The translations under genes and the position numbers were made by a program. Below, in pieces: positions 1 to 7,409 of a stretch of DNA of 8,217 nt (position 1 is the stretch's first letter; each line of letters begins with the position of its first letter). This DNA is from Candidatus Kuenenia stuttgartensis (GTDB lineage Bacteria > Planctomycetota > UBA1135 > UBA2386): NCBI GenBank assembly GCA_945861365.1, contig CAMAUH010000177.1, positions 1-8,217 of the forward strand, in the 5' to 3' direction. Under the pieces are notes generated by a model. That model saw only the letters and a program-made list of their open reading frames with translations, did no database searches and was not told the origin of the DNA.

Positions 1-1
1 C

Positions 2-838
2 AACGCAAAGGCAGAGGACCTGGCCCGCCTCGACAACCACCTGCAACTGACGAAGGCCTGGCCGAAACTCGCCGAGCGCGCCGCAGTCAGGAACTGGCTC
101 GTGCAGCAAGCAGGGCGAATCAACACCGGGGACGGCGGCACGGGACCGATCAGTTCCCTTCTCGACGCTCGCCTGGCCGAGGACTACGCGAACGCAGTCC
201 GCGAAGCAGACAATGCCAAGGTGCAGGACGCCCTGAACAAGATGATCGTGCTGCGCCCGCAGGCCGCTGCGCCATGGCTGTTGCTGGCCATGGCTCGCGC
301 CTCGTGGGGTGGTGGCGACGAGGTCAAGCGAACACCGATCCGCGAAGCGATCGATGGCTGGAAGCAACGCCGTGGCAACGGCAACGCCGCGGCGATCGAC
401 GATGGCCGTCTCGCGACTCTCGGCTTCGACGCTGTGAGCGCTGGCGCATCCCTCGCGGACGTCGCGAAGCAACTCGAGGCGATCGCCGCCAAAGGCAGCG
501 AGCTCGACACCTGCAAGCAGACGTGGTTCCCGGACAAGAAGGCGGTTGGGGCAAACGCCCAAGCCAGCATCACCAGGAAGCTGGCCAGCGAGGCAGCGAA
601 GAAGCGCGACGCTGGGAAAGCCATCGAAGCCCACAACAGGGCAATCGCAGGTCTCGGCGGCCCCGACTCGGATGGCTACAAGGCGAACCAGATCGCGGGC
701 CACCGATCGGGGATCAAGCAGCGCGAGAAGGACATCAAGGAAGCCGACGCGAAGATCGCCAAGCTGCAGGAAGAGCTTGCGCAGATGCAGGCCATCAACC
801 CCGAGCGCCCCGACTTCACACCCTCCGCTGCGAAGTGA
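2..838 (+). CDS. Hypothetical alpha-helical, TPR-like protein with C-terminal coiled coil (5' end outside window)
   Basis: The frame is open from the first complete codon at position 2 to the TGA at 836-838, giving 278 visible residues; no start can be assigned because the open frame runs off the left edge. A GTG at 101 is in frame, but the 33 residues before it have the same helical, charged character, so I treat the gene as 5'-truncated by the window. Visible residues 50-100 and 180-220 are Ala-rich amphipathic helices reminiscent of TPR repeats, for example RDAGKAIEAHNRAIAGL near residues 202-218. Residues 228-253 form a Lys/Glu/Gln-rich heptad-like stretch, a probable coiled coil, followed by a short Pro-containing tail. 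There is no catalytic motif, and the visible part has no membrane segment. Four nt separate it from the next gene, suggesting co-transcription. The function is not recognised; a scaffold or protein-interaction role is a guess. Confidence 0.75.
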   Translation, partial: NAKAEDLARLDNHLQLTKAWPKLAERAAVRNWLVQQAGRINTGDGGTGPISSLLDARLAEDYANAVREADNAKVQDALNKMIVLRPQAAAPWLLLAMARASWGGGDEVKRTPIREAIDGWKQRRGNGNAAAIDDGRLATLGFDAVSAGASLADVAKQLEAIAAKGSELDTCKQTWFPDKKAVGANAQASITRKLASEAAKKRDAGKAIEAHNRAIAGLGGPDSDGYKANQIAGHRSGIKQREKDIKEADAKIAKLQEELAQMQAINPERPDFTPSAAK

Positions 839-842
839 AGCG

Positions 843-1376
843 ATGCCGCGGCCCCCACTCGCGAGCGGCTGGCCGGAGCGCATCGCGCGCGCACTGATCG
901 GCTTCCTCGCCGGCTGCACGACCGGCCTCTTCGTCGGCGCCCTGCTCGCGGGGCTCGGCGCAAGTCTTGGCCTGCTGTCGCATCCGGACCCGTGGGCGAA
1001 GGCGATCGCGATGGCCACCAGCCTCGGCGCCGCGATCTGGCTGCCACTGCGCGGCCCGCGCCTCGTGGCCCTGCAACCGCGACCCCCGCGCCGCCGGCGC
1101 CCCACGACCGGTCACGGCTGGGTCGACCTCGTGTTCCGCATGGGGCTCGGCATCGCCAGCGGCACGTTCGTCAGCCTGCTGGCCTTCTTCACCTTGGTCG
1201 TGTGGCTGCCACGCCCAACGGTGTGGTACGGACCGTTCGAGTACACCGGCATCGCGGCGTTCCTGCTGACGCTGTCGCTCGGACCGATCGGCGGCTTCGT
1301 CTGGTACGCGTTCGACTTCCCGTGGTTCGCACCGCGCCGCCCGACGCCGATGCCGATGCAGACGCCGCGCACCTGA
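843..1376 (+). CDS. Small integral membrane protein, four predicted helices, unknown family
   Basis: A 177-residue protein. I chose the ATG at 843 because it lies 4 nt after the preceding stop and gives a short polar N-terminus followed directly by a membrane segment; the frame stays open further upstream, but only antisense-like Arg/Ser-rich sequence lies there. Hydrophobic segments lie at about residues 14-45 (Gly/Ala/Leu-rich, long enough for a helix or hairpin), 51-69, 96-122 and 134-156. A Pro/Arg-rich loop at about 72-92 is probably cytosolic by the positive-inside rule. The C-terminal tail is Pro/Met/Arg-rich. No Shine-Dalgarno sequence is clear, so translation is probably coupled to the upstream gene. 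The stop lies only 5 nt from the stop of the convergent MmcQ/YjbR-like gene. I do not recognise a family or function. Confidence 0.72.
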   Translation: MPRPPLASGWPERIARALIGFLAGCTTGLFVGALLAGLGASLGLLSHPDPWAKAIAMATSLGAAIWLPLRGPRLVALQPRPPRRRRPTTGHGWVDLVFRMGLGIASGTFVSLLAFFTLVVWLPRPTVWYGPFEYTGIAAFLLTLSLGPIGGFVWYAFDFPWFAPRRPTPMPMQTPRT

Positions 1377-1381
1377 ACGCA

Positions 1382-1735
1382 TCACCGCGCGCGCCGCTTC
1401 GCCGCTGCCTTCCGCGCCGGCTTGCGCACCGCACTCGCCGCCGCGAACTGCCACGCCTCGGTCAGCGCCTCGCGCACCGCCGCCACCTGCACAGCCGCGA
1501 GCACGACCATGGTGCACCCGGCCCGCCCCCACGCCCCGCTCGCCGGCTTGCCGAACCCCGCCGCGACCAGCCGCTGTTGCACGTCCAACGGCACCTTCAC
1601 CATCGCCTGCGCGCCATCCGGATGCAGGCTCGCGAACACGCGACCGTGCGCGCGGAAATCCGGATGGTCGTGATGAGCTCCCTCGACAACTTCGGGCAGC
1701 GCCAGCGCGAGACGGCGGAACTGGTCGGGCTTCAT
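1382..1735 (-). CDS. MmcQ/YjbR family protein
   Basis: A 117-residue protein starting at the ATG complementary to 1733-1735. It opens with MKPDQFRRLALALPEVVEG, followed by HHDHPDFRAHGRVFASLHPD (residues 21-40) and MVKVPLDVQQRLV. This is the typical order of the MmcQ/YjbR (CyaY-like fold) family: an N-terminal helix with ALPEV, then an aromatic/His-PxFR beta segment and a 'K-hydrophobic' strand. The C-terminal helix (EALTEAWQFAAA) is followed by a basic tail rich in Lys/Arg/Ala (residues 104-117), which could bind nucleic acid or membrane phosphates. Family members are small proteins called DNA-binding by homology, with little biochemical proof. The gene lies 47 nt downstream of the large synthetase on the same strand and could be the last gene of that operon or an unrelated passenger. 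No clear ribosome binding site is seen. The family call is fairly firm; the function is not. Confidence 0.85.
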   Translation of the reverse strand: MKPDQFRRLALALPEVVEGAHHDHPDFRAHGRVFASLHPDGAQAMVKVPLDVQQRLVAAGFGKPASGAWGRAGCTMVVLAAVQVAAVREALTEAWQFAAASAVRKPARKAAAKRRAR

Positions 1736-1782
1736 CGCCGCGATTGACGCGCCAACTGCCGACGCCCGCAAGCGCCGCGCAC

Positions 1783-4700
1783 TCAACGCGCCGGTCCGGA
1801 GAGAAAGGCCAGCAGGCCTTCGACCGGCCCGCGCCCGCAGCGGCGCACCCACCAGATCGACAGCGGCAGCGACACCGCCAGGTAGCCGCACGTCACCAGC
1901 AGGCCGACGCCGATCGACCAGTCCTCGTCGGGCCACCACAGGCGCATCGGCGCGTAGACGAACAGGATGTGCGCCAGGTAGTTCGTCAGCGACAGCCGAC
2001 CCACCGCCGCCAGCGGCTCCATCCAGCTCCACAGACCGCGGCGCAGCTCGCGCCACGTCAGCAGTGCGACCAGCGCCACTGCGAACCCGCCATTGCGCAG
2101 CAGGAACGGCACCGACGTCGGCTGCCATTCGATGTACAGCGGCGGCGCCACGTCACCGAGGTCGTGCGCGTTCGCCATCGCGAAGTGGTTGACCCAGATG
2201 GCCAACAGCGGCAGCGGCAGTGCCAGCCAGGCCCAGCGGCGCCAGCGCGATGCATCGCCGCGACCACCGATCGCCATCAGCGCACCGAGCAGCGGCAGCA
2301 CCAGCCACGGCAGCAGCGGGTAGGTGCCGTCGAACGTGTACCAGCGCAGCGTCGCGAGGCCGAAGCCGTGGTTCGCCGCATGCGTGCCGTCGTCGCGCCA
2401 ATCGCTCGCCACCACGTCGGCGGCGACCGTCACCAGCACCGGCGCCACCGCCAACAGCACGCCCAGCGCCGCAGCGATCGCCAACCTGCCCGTGCGCAGC
2501 AGCCCGGCCGTCGCGAGCAGCATCAGCGCCATCGGCACCAGCACGTCGTTGGGCCACGCGAACACCCACAGCAGAACACCGAGCGGGATCAGGGCCGCAG
2601 CGCGGCGCCACACGTACGAAGGCCGCAGCCGCAGCGTGCCGTTCGCGTCGCTGCGCGCGACGCTGCCCCACGCGATGCCCGCCAGCAGCACGAACAGCGC
2701 TGCCGGGATGCCGGTCAGGTTGTGCACCACGAAACCGAGCAGCGCGCTGGCGACGCCGTCGGTGCTCGCAGGGTGGTCGACGAAGTGCAGGAACACCATG
2801 CCGAGCACCGCGAGCCCGCGCGCGACGTCGAAGGCGAGGCGCCGTTCCGGCGCGGGTGCCACCTCGGTGCGGGGCAGTGGTCGCGCGGCTGGCACCTCGC
2901 TCGCTGCACACGGCGCCGCCGGCGCGCCCGCATAGCGGCGGCCGGGCAGCAGCACTTCGCGCTTCATCACCACGCTGTTGCCGAACACGTGCGCGTCGTC
3001 GCCGATGTCGGCGCCGTACAGCACCACGGTGCCGCACTGCACGGTCGCGTGGCGGCCGATGCGCACGTGGTCGATCTTCAGCACGCGGTCCTCGAAGCTG
3101 TGCGCCTGGAACAGCGCGTGCACCGTGGCACCGTCCTCGATCGTCAGCATGTCGGGATCGACGACCTGCGCGAAGCCGTCGCCGAGCAGGCAGCGCGAAC
3201 CGATGCGCATGCCCATCGCCCGCAGGTACCACGGCAGCACCAGCGTGCCTTCCAGCGACTGCAGCAGCGCGCGTCCGTAGCGCTGCCAGACCACGTAGTG
3301 GAAGTCCCAACGGCTCGCCCAGCACGACCACAGCCCGTGTTGGCCGGGGCGGACGCGGCCGAGCAGCAGCCACTTCAGCCCGAGCACGACGCCCGCCAGC
3401 ACCACAGCGCACGCCAGCGAACACACGGCCGCAACCAACGTGCCCTGCATCCAGCCCTGCGCGTGCACGGCCGCGACGCTGTCGAACCACCACAGCGCGA
3501 GCACCACCGGCAGCGCCGGCAGCAGCATGCGCAGCGACTCCCAGAACAACCGGTCGGCGATGCGCAGCGGCCCGGGCTCGTGCGTCATCGCGCGATCGAC
3601 CTCGATGACTTCGCGACGCGGCAGCTGGAACGCGGGCAGGCCGAACCACGCGGTGCCGGCCGGCATCGTCGCGGCGTTCGCGACGGTGCTGACGCCGAGC
3701 AGCAGGTCGTCGTGCATGCGTTCGCCGGCGGGCACGACGACGTGGTTGCCGACGAACGTGCGCTCGCCGAACGAGGTGGTCGCGACGGTGACGCGGCCCT
3801 GGTGCTGCCACGGCACACCGAGGTAGACGCCATCGGCGAGGAACGAACCGCCGCCGATGTGCACGTGCTCCGGCAACACGTCGAGGATCGTGCTGACCTC
3901 GCAATCGCGGCCGATGCGCATGCCGGCGAGGCGCAGCCACATCGGCCAGAACAGCGTGCCCGACAGCCACAGGCCCGCCGATTCGACCATCTCGGTGCGC
4001 AGCTGCAGGCGCAGGTGCAGCCACGACCAGCGCGCATGCGTGCCGAGCGGCACGATGGGCGAGGTGCGCAGGAACAGCGCCTGCAGCAGCAGCGACAGCG
4101 GCACCGACATCACCGCGAACAGCACCGCGACCTGGCACCACTCGGGCCGCGACGACGGGCCCTGGCCGCACAACCACGCCACCAGCAGCGGGCCATCGGC
4201 GTCGAGCGTGTTCGCCGTCAGCCACACCACCGCCGTCAGCGGCAGCGCCAGCAGCGGCGCCCACACGAGGCGCGCCAGCAGCATCACCACCGAGTAGCGC
4301 CACGAATCCAGTTCCTGCCCCGCGAAGTCGAGCGGTGCGGGGGCTGGCGCCGTGCCGACGCGCACGGCCGGCACGTGGTCCCAGACCTCGCCGGCTGGCA
4401 CCGCGGTGCCGCCGCGCACGCACGCCAACGCCTGCACGATCGCGCCGGCGCCGACGTGCACGCCAGGGCCGACCTGCGCCCGGGTCGCCAGCGAAGCCCC
4501 CGCGTCGATGCGCACGCGGTCGAACACGAGTTCGCCGGCGTCGAGCTCGACCAGGCCGAGCCGCACTTCGCGCGCGAGCGTGACCTCGTCGCCGAGTTCG
4601 AGCAGGTCCCAACCGCCGGACAGCACGTCGACGCCGCGATGGATGTGCACGCGCCGACCGATGCGAGCGCCGAGCGCGCGCAGCACGATGTTCTTCGCTT

Positions 4701-6858
4701 CGGTGCCTTCGAGCAGCGACCACGGCACCAGCCGCACCAACCGCAGGACGATCCAATGCCGCACGTGGAACGAACTCCACGCCGGCACGTGCATCGGCAC
4801 ATAACGACCGATCAGCACTTCCTTGGCGACCACGACGATCCACACCGCGGCCAGCGTCCAGCCCGCGAAACCGAGTGCAGCGAGCCACGGCGCCACCAGC
4901 AGCAGTTCGGTCAGCGTGAACGAATGCAGCAGCGTCGGCACGACGGCGAAGCCGATCACGTAGGCGAGGCTCGACAGCGCCAGCAGCAACGCGACGAGGA
5001 ACACCATCTGCACGCAGCAGGCCCACAACACGCGCGCCGGCCCCGACGCAGCGAGCGGCGGCGAACCCGGCCCGGCAGCCGTCGCGGCGGCCACCGGCGT
5101 GCGGCGCAGCAGTGCCGCCAGCGCCGCCGGCGTGCGCGCGACGTAGACGTCGCGCACCGCCATCGCGTCGGCGCCGCGCCCCCGCAGCCGCGACACCAGG
5201 ATCGCCGCGCGCAGCGAATCGCCGCCGAGCGCGAAGAAGTCGCTGTCGTCGCCGATCGACGCCGCGTCGATGCCGAGCACCGCCGCGATGTCAGCGATCA
5301 ACTCGGTGACGACCGGATCGCCGGCGCGCACGACGCGTTCGCCGGCCGGCGCCGCCACGTTCGCACCGGGCAGCACGGGCAATCGCTTGCGATCGACCTT
5401 GCCGCCGACGCTGCGCGGCAACTCGCGGCAGAAGCCGAACCGCGTCGGCACCGCGTACTCGGGCAGTTCGCGCCGCACCGCCGCAGCCAGCTCGGCCGCC
5501 GCGGGCGGCGACTGCGCATCGGTCGGCACGATGTGCGCCGCCAGCAAGCGCTGCGGTTCCTCACCCTGCACGCAGCACGCGACCTCGCGCACACCGGGGC
5601 AGCGCGCCAGCACCGCTTCGACCGCTTCGAGTTCGAGCCGGTGGCCGCGGATCTTCACCTGCGCGTCGATGCGGCCGAGGCAAAGCAGCTCGCCGTCGGG
5701 CTGGCACACCACGAGGTCGCCGGTGCGGTAGACGCGGCCGATGCCGGGCAAGGTCGGGAAGCGCTGCTCGGTCAGTTCGGGCTGGCCGAGATAGCCGCGC
5801 GCGAGGCCAGGCCCGTGCAGGCACAGCTCACCGGCTTCGCCATCGGCGACCGGCTGCAGCCGTTCGTCAAGCACGAGCGCGCGATGCGGCGGCACCGGGG
5901 CGCCGATCGTCACCGGCGCGTTCGGCCGCACGCGGCCGCGCACCACGGTCACCGTGCACTCGGTCGGGCCGTAGCCGTTCTCGAGCCACAGTTCGCGCCC
6001 CCACAGTTCGGCGAGGTCGACCGGCAGCGCTTCGCCGCCGACGTAGCACAGCCGCAGCGCCGGCAGCTCGGCGCGCGGCGAACGCACATCCATCGCGCGC
6101 AGCAGCGTCGGCGGCGGGCAGAACACCGTCACCGCTTCGCGCCGCAGCCAGGCGGCGAGGTCGGGGCCGGAACGCACGGTCTCGTCGTCGAGCACGACGA
6201 CGGTCGCACCGCTCGCCAGCGCCAGCCACGTCTCCTCGATCGAACTGTCGTAGGCCGGCGAGCTGCCCTGCGCGATGCGATCGCCCGGACCGATGCCGAA
6301 GCGCGCGATGCCCTGTTCGATCAGGTTGCAGGCGCCCGCGTGTTCGAGCAGCACGGCCTTCGGCGCGCCGGTGGTGCCCGACGTGTAGATCGCATAGGCC
6401 AGCGAATCGGGCCGCAACCACGCCGGGCTCGCCCAGGCCGCGGACCGCGCCGCGTTCGCGAACGCATGCGGCAGCACGATGGTCGGCAAGTCCGGCGCCG
6501 CGAGACGCGCCGCGCCGGCCGCATCGGTGACCACCGCGACGACGCGGCCATCGCGGGCGACGTGCCGCAGGTGCGCATCGGGGAACGACGGATCGACGCA
6601 CACGTGTGCGCCGCCGGCCTGCAGCACGCCGAGCTGGGCCGCCTGCAGCCACGGCGTGTCGCGGGGCAGCAGCACCAGCACCAGCGCTTCCTGCGTGACC
6701 GCCCGCTCGAGCGCCGCGGCGACGCTGCCCGCCATCGCCGCCAGCTCGGAATAGGTCACCTGCTGACGCTGCGGCCGCCCGTTGCCGGGGGGCACGTCGA
6801 TCGCAGGCCGTGCGCCGTGCTGCGCGACAGCGTTGGCGAACAACTCCGTCAGCAGCAT
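1783..6858 (-). CDS. Pls/PosA-type membrane NRPS-like synthetase fused to a C-terminal DUF418/HGSNAT-like membrane domain
   Basis: A 1691-residue protein. Residues 10-495 are an amino-acid adenylation domain: A3 YTSGTTGAPK (158-167), A4 AYDSSIEETW (202-211, Asp204 at the alpha-amino-binding position), A5 NGYGPTE (294-300), A7 YRTGD (377-381), A8 GRIDAQVKIRGHRLE (395-409), A10 GGKVDRK (485-491). Residues 512-585 are a carrier domain with FFALGGDSL (541-549); Ser548 is the phosphopantetheine site. Membrane pairs at about 608-644/650-680, 854-880/906-930 and 1108-1128/1136-1166 alternate with hexapeptide-repeat-like soluble domains at about 725-835, 975-1080 and 1212-1315. This layout is that of epsilon-poly-lysine synthetase-like enzymes. 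An Ala/Pro linker (1315-1337) leads to an extra domain with 9-10 helices (1338-1691), containing LAFDVARGLAVLGMVFLHF, LFVLLAGIAWG, PLAAVGRLSLTNYLAH and GPVEGLL. There are no classical condensation or thioesterase domains. It probably activates an amino acid and builds a peptide or conjugate at the membrane; the product is unknown. The start is probably coupled to the SET gene 7 nt upstream; no strong Shine-Dalgarno is seen. Confidence 0.9.
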   Translation of the reverse strand: MLLTELFANAVAQHGARPAIDVPPGNGRPQRQQVTYSELAAMAGSVAAALERAVTQEALVLVLLPRDTPWLQAAQLGVLQAGGAHVCVDPSFPDAHLRHVARDGRVVAVVTDAAGAARLAAPDLPTIVLPHAFANAARSAAWASPAWLRPDSLAYAIYTSGTTGAPKAVLLEHAGACNLIEQGIARFGIGPGDRIAQGSSPAYDSSIEETWLALASGATVVVLDDETVRSGPDLAAWLRREAVTVFCPPPTLLRAMDVRSPRAELPALRLCYVGGEALPVDLAELWGRELWLENGYGPTECTVTVVRGRVRPNAPVTIGAPVPPHRALVLDERLQPVADGEAGELCLHGPGLARGYLGQPELTEQRFPTLPGIGRVYRTGDLVVCQPDGELLCLGRIDAQVKIRGHRLELEAVEAVLARCPGVREVACCVQGEEPQRLLAAHIVPTDAQSPPAAAELAAAVRRELPEYAVPTRFGFCRELPRSVGGKVDRKRLPVLPGANVAAPAGERVVRAGDPVVTELIADIAAVLGIDAASIGDDSDFFALGGDSLRAAILVSRLRGRGADAMAVRDVYVARTPAALAALLRRTPVAAATAAGPGSPPLAASGPARVLWACCVQMVFLVALLLALSSLAYVIGFAVVPTLLHSFTLTELLLVAPWLAALGFAGWTLAAVWIVVVAKEVLIGRYVPMHVPAWSSFHVRHWIVLRLVRLVPWSLLEGTEAKNIVLRALGARIGRRVHIHRGVDVLSGGWDLLELGDEVTLAREVRLGLVELDAGELVFDRVRIDAGASLATRAQVGPGVHVGAGAIVQALACVRGGTAVPAGEVWDHVPAVRVGTAPAPAPLDFAGQELDSWRYSVVMLLARLVWAPLLALPLTAVVWLTANTLDADGPLLVAWLCGQGPSSRPEWCQVAVLFAVMSVPLSLLLQALFLRTSPIVPLGTHARWSWLHLRLQLRTEMVESAGLWLSGTLFWPMWLRLAGMRIGRDCEVSTILDVLPEHVHIGGGSFLADGVYLGVPWQHQGRVTVATTSFGERTFVGNHVVVPAGERMHDDLLLGVSTVANAATMPAGTAWFGLPAFQLPRREVIEVDRAMTHEPGPLRIADRLFWESLRMLLPALPVVLALWWFDSVAAVHAQGWMQGTLVAAVCSLACAVVLAGVVLGLKWLLLGRVRPGQHGLWSCWASRWDFHYVVWQRYGRALLQSLEGTLVLPWYLRAMGMRIGSRCLLGDGFAQVVDPDMLTIEDGATVHALFQAHSFEDRVLKIDHVRIGRHATVQCGTVVLYGADIGDDAHVFGNSVVMKREVLLPGRRYAGAPAAPCAASEVPAARPLPRTEVAPAPERRLAFDVARGLAVLGMVFLHFVDHPASTDGVASALLGFVVHNLTGIPAALFVLLAGIAWGSVARSDANGTLRLRPSYVWRRAAALIPLGVLLWVFAWPNDVLVPMALMLLATAGLLRTGRLAIAAALGVLLAVAPVLVTVAADVVASDWRDDGTHAANHGFGLATLRWYTFDGTYPLLPWLVLPLLGALMAIGGRGDASRWRRWAWLALPLPLLAIWVNHFAMANAHDLGDVAPPLYIEWQPTSVPFLLRNGGFAVALVALLTWRELRRGLWSWMEPLAAVGRLSLTNYLAHILFVYAPMRLWWPDEDWSIGVGLLVTCGYLAVSLPLSIWWVRRCGRGPVEGLLAFLSGPAR

Positions 6859-6865
6859 GCCGGGA

Positions 6866-7363
6866 TCAGGCGAGACCGAGCAGATGCGGCGCGACTTGCT
6901 TCAGCTGCTGGCGCGCGACGACGCTCAGGTGCCGGTAGCCACGGATGGTGCCGCGGCAGAACGGGCTGCTGCAGTGGCACCGGAACGGCGAAGCCATGTC
7001 CCACTCGGTCGAGTCGTAGTCGAAGGTCAGCTCCTCACCGGCGGGCACGAAGCGCATCGCCACGAAGGTGCGGCCGCGCAGCACGACGTTCGGCTCACAG
7101 CCATGGTTCATGAAGCGCCAGACGGGGTAACCATCCGGGCCATCCCCATCCTGCTGAGCCTCGACGTGCAGGCGCGCACCGACCTGCAGCGTGTAGCGCG
7201 TTGGCATCGCGACTTCGACGCCGGTCACCGCGACCACCATCTCACCGCGCCCGATATCGGCATTGGCAATCAAGGCGTGCTGACCAGAACGCGTGGCGAT
7301 GGCGACACGCGAAGGAGACGAGGCGGCGATTGCGGATTGCATGCGGGAGATGGCTACGCGCAT
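6866..7363 (-). CDS. Small SET-domain protein (lysine methyltransferase-like) with post-SET cysteine motif
   Basis: A 165-residue protein. The chosen ATG (complement of 7361-7363) follows a purine-rich GGGGGAAGAG seven bases upstream; the next in-frame Met (residue 8) lacks one, and the frame continues upstream only as antisense-like sequence. SET hallmarks are present: a GEMVVAVTG-type strand near residues 40-48, the knot motif FMNHGCEPNV (84-93, matching NHxCxPN), and EELTFDYD (110-117, with the Tyr of the ELxFDY motif). They are followed by RCHCSSPFCRG (128-138), a CxCx4C post-SET cluster; Cys129, Cys131 and Cys136 together with Cys89 could hold one zinc, as in eukaryotic SET enzymes. SET enzymes transfer a methyl group from S-adenosylmethionine to a lysine side chain, usually in a protein. 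There is no signal peptide or membrane helix, so it is probably cytosolic. Its stop lies 7 nt before the synthetase start, implying one operon. The substrate is unknown. Confidence 0.88.
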   Translation of the reverse strand: MRVAISRMQSAIAASSPSRVAIATRSGQHALIANADIGRGEMVVAVTGVEVAMPTRYTLQVGARLHVEAQQDGDGPDGYPVWRFMNHGCEPNVVLRGRTFVAMRFVPAGEELTFDYDSTEWDMASPFRCHCSSPFCRGTIRGYRHLSVVARQQLKQVAPHLLGLA

Positions 7364-7370
7364 GCCACAG

Positions 7371-7380
7371 CTCTTCCCCC
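7371..7380 (-). promoter_or_regulatory. Ribosome binding site of the SET-domain gene
   Basis: On the minus strand this reads GGGGGAAGAG, ending 7 nt before the ATG at 7363. It is purine-rich, correctly spaced, and the clearest Shine-Dalgarno-like sequence in the window. It decides for Met1 over Met8 of the SET protein. Confidence 0.55.
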
Positions 7381-7409
7381 CGCACGGCAATGAGATTCTG
7401 GGCACCGTG

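Noticed and set aside
546..842. Upstream extension of the membrane-protein frame, giving a 276-residue version
   Set aside because: The extra residues are Arg/Ser/Pro-rich and overlap the real coding sequence of the preceding gene; the ATG at 843, just after that gene's stop, is the natural start.
1736..1782. Possible terminator between the synthetase and the MmcQ/YjbR-like gene
   Set aside because: The stretch is GC-rich but I find no clean stem-loop followed by a T-run on the minus strand.
1736..2128. Upstream extension of the MmcQ/YjbR frame
   Set aside because: It would overlap the 3' end of the synthetase gene in another frame, and the extra residues do not resemble the family; the family's N-terminal helix starts at ATG 1735.
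2153..5026. A 957-codon minus-strand open frame within the synthetase gene
   Set aside because: It is an out-of-frame Arg/Ala/Gly-rich shadow of the real reading frame with no recognisable motifs.
1744..7113. A 1789-codon plus-strand open frame lying antisense to the synthetase and part of the SET gene
   Set aside because: Its translation is dominated by Arg, His, Gln and Ala with no domain motifs, while the opposite strand carries unmistakable adenylation, carrier and membrane motifs. Stop-free antisense frames are expected from strong GC bias at third codon positions.
6782..7393. A 203-codon plus-strand open frame opposite the SET gene
   Set aside because: It lacks domain motifs and its codon pattern mirrors the SET coding frame on the other strand.
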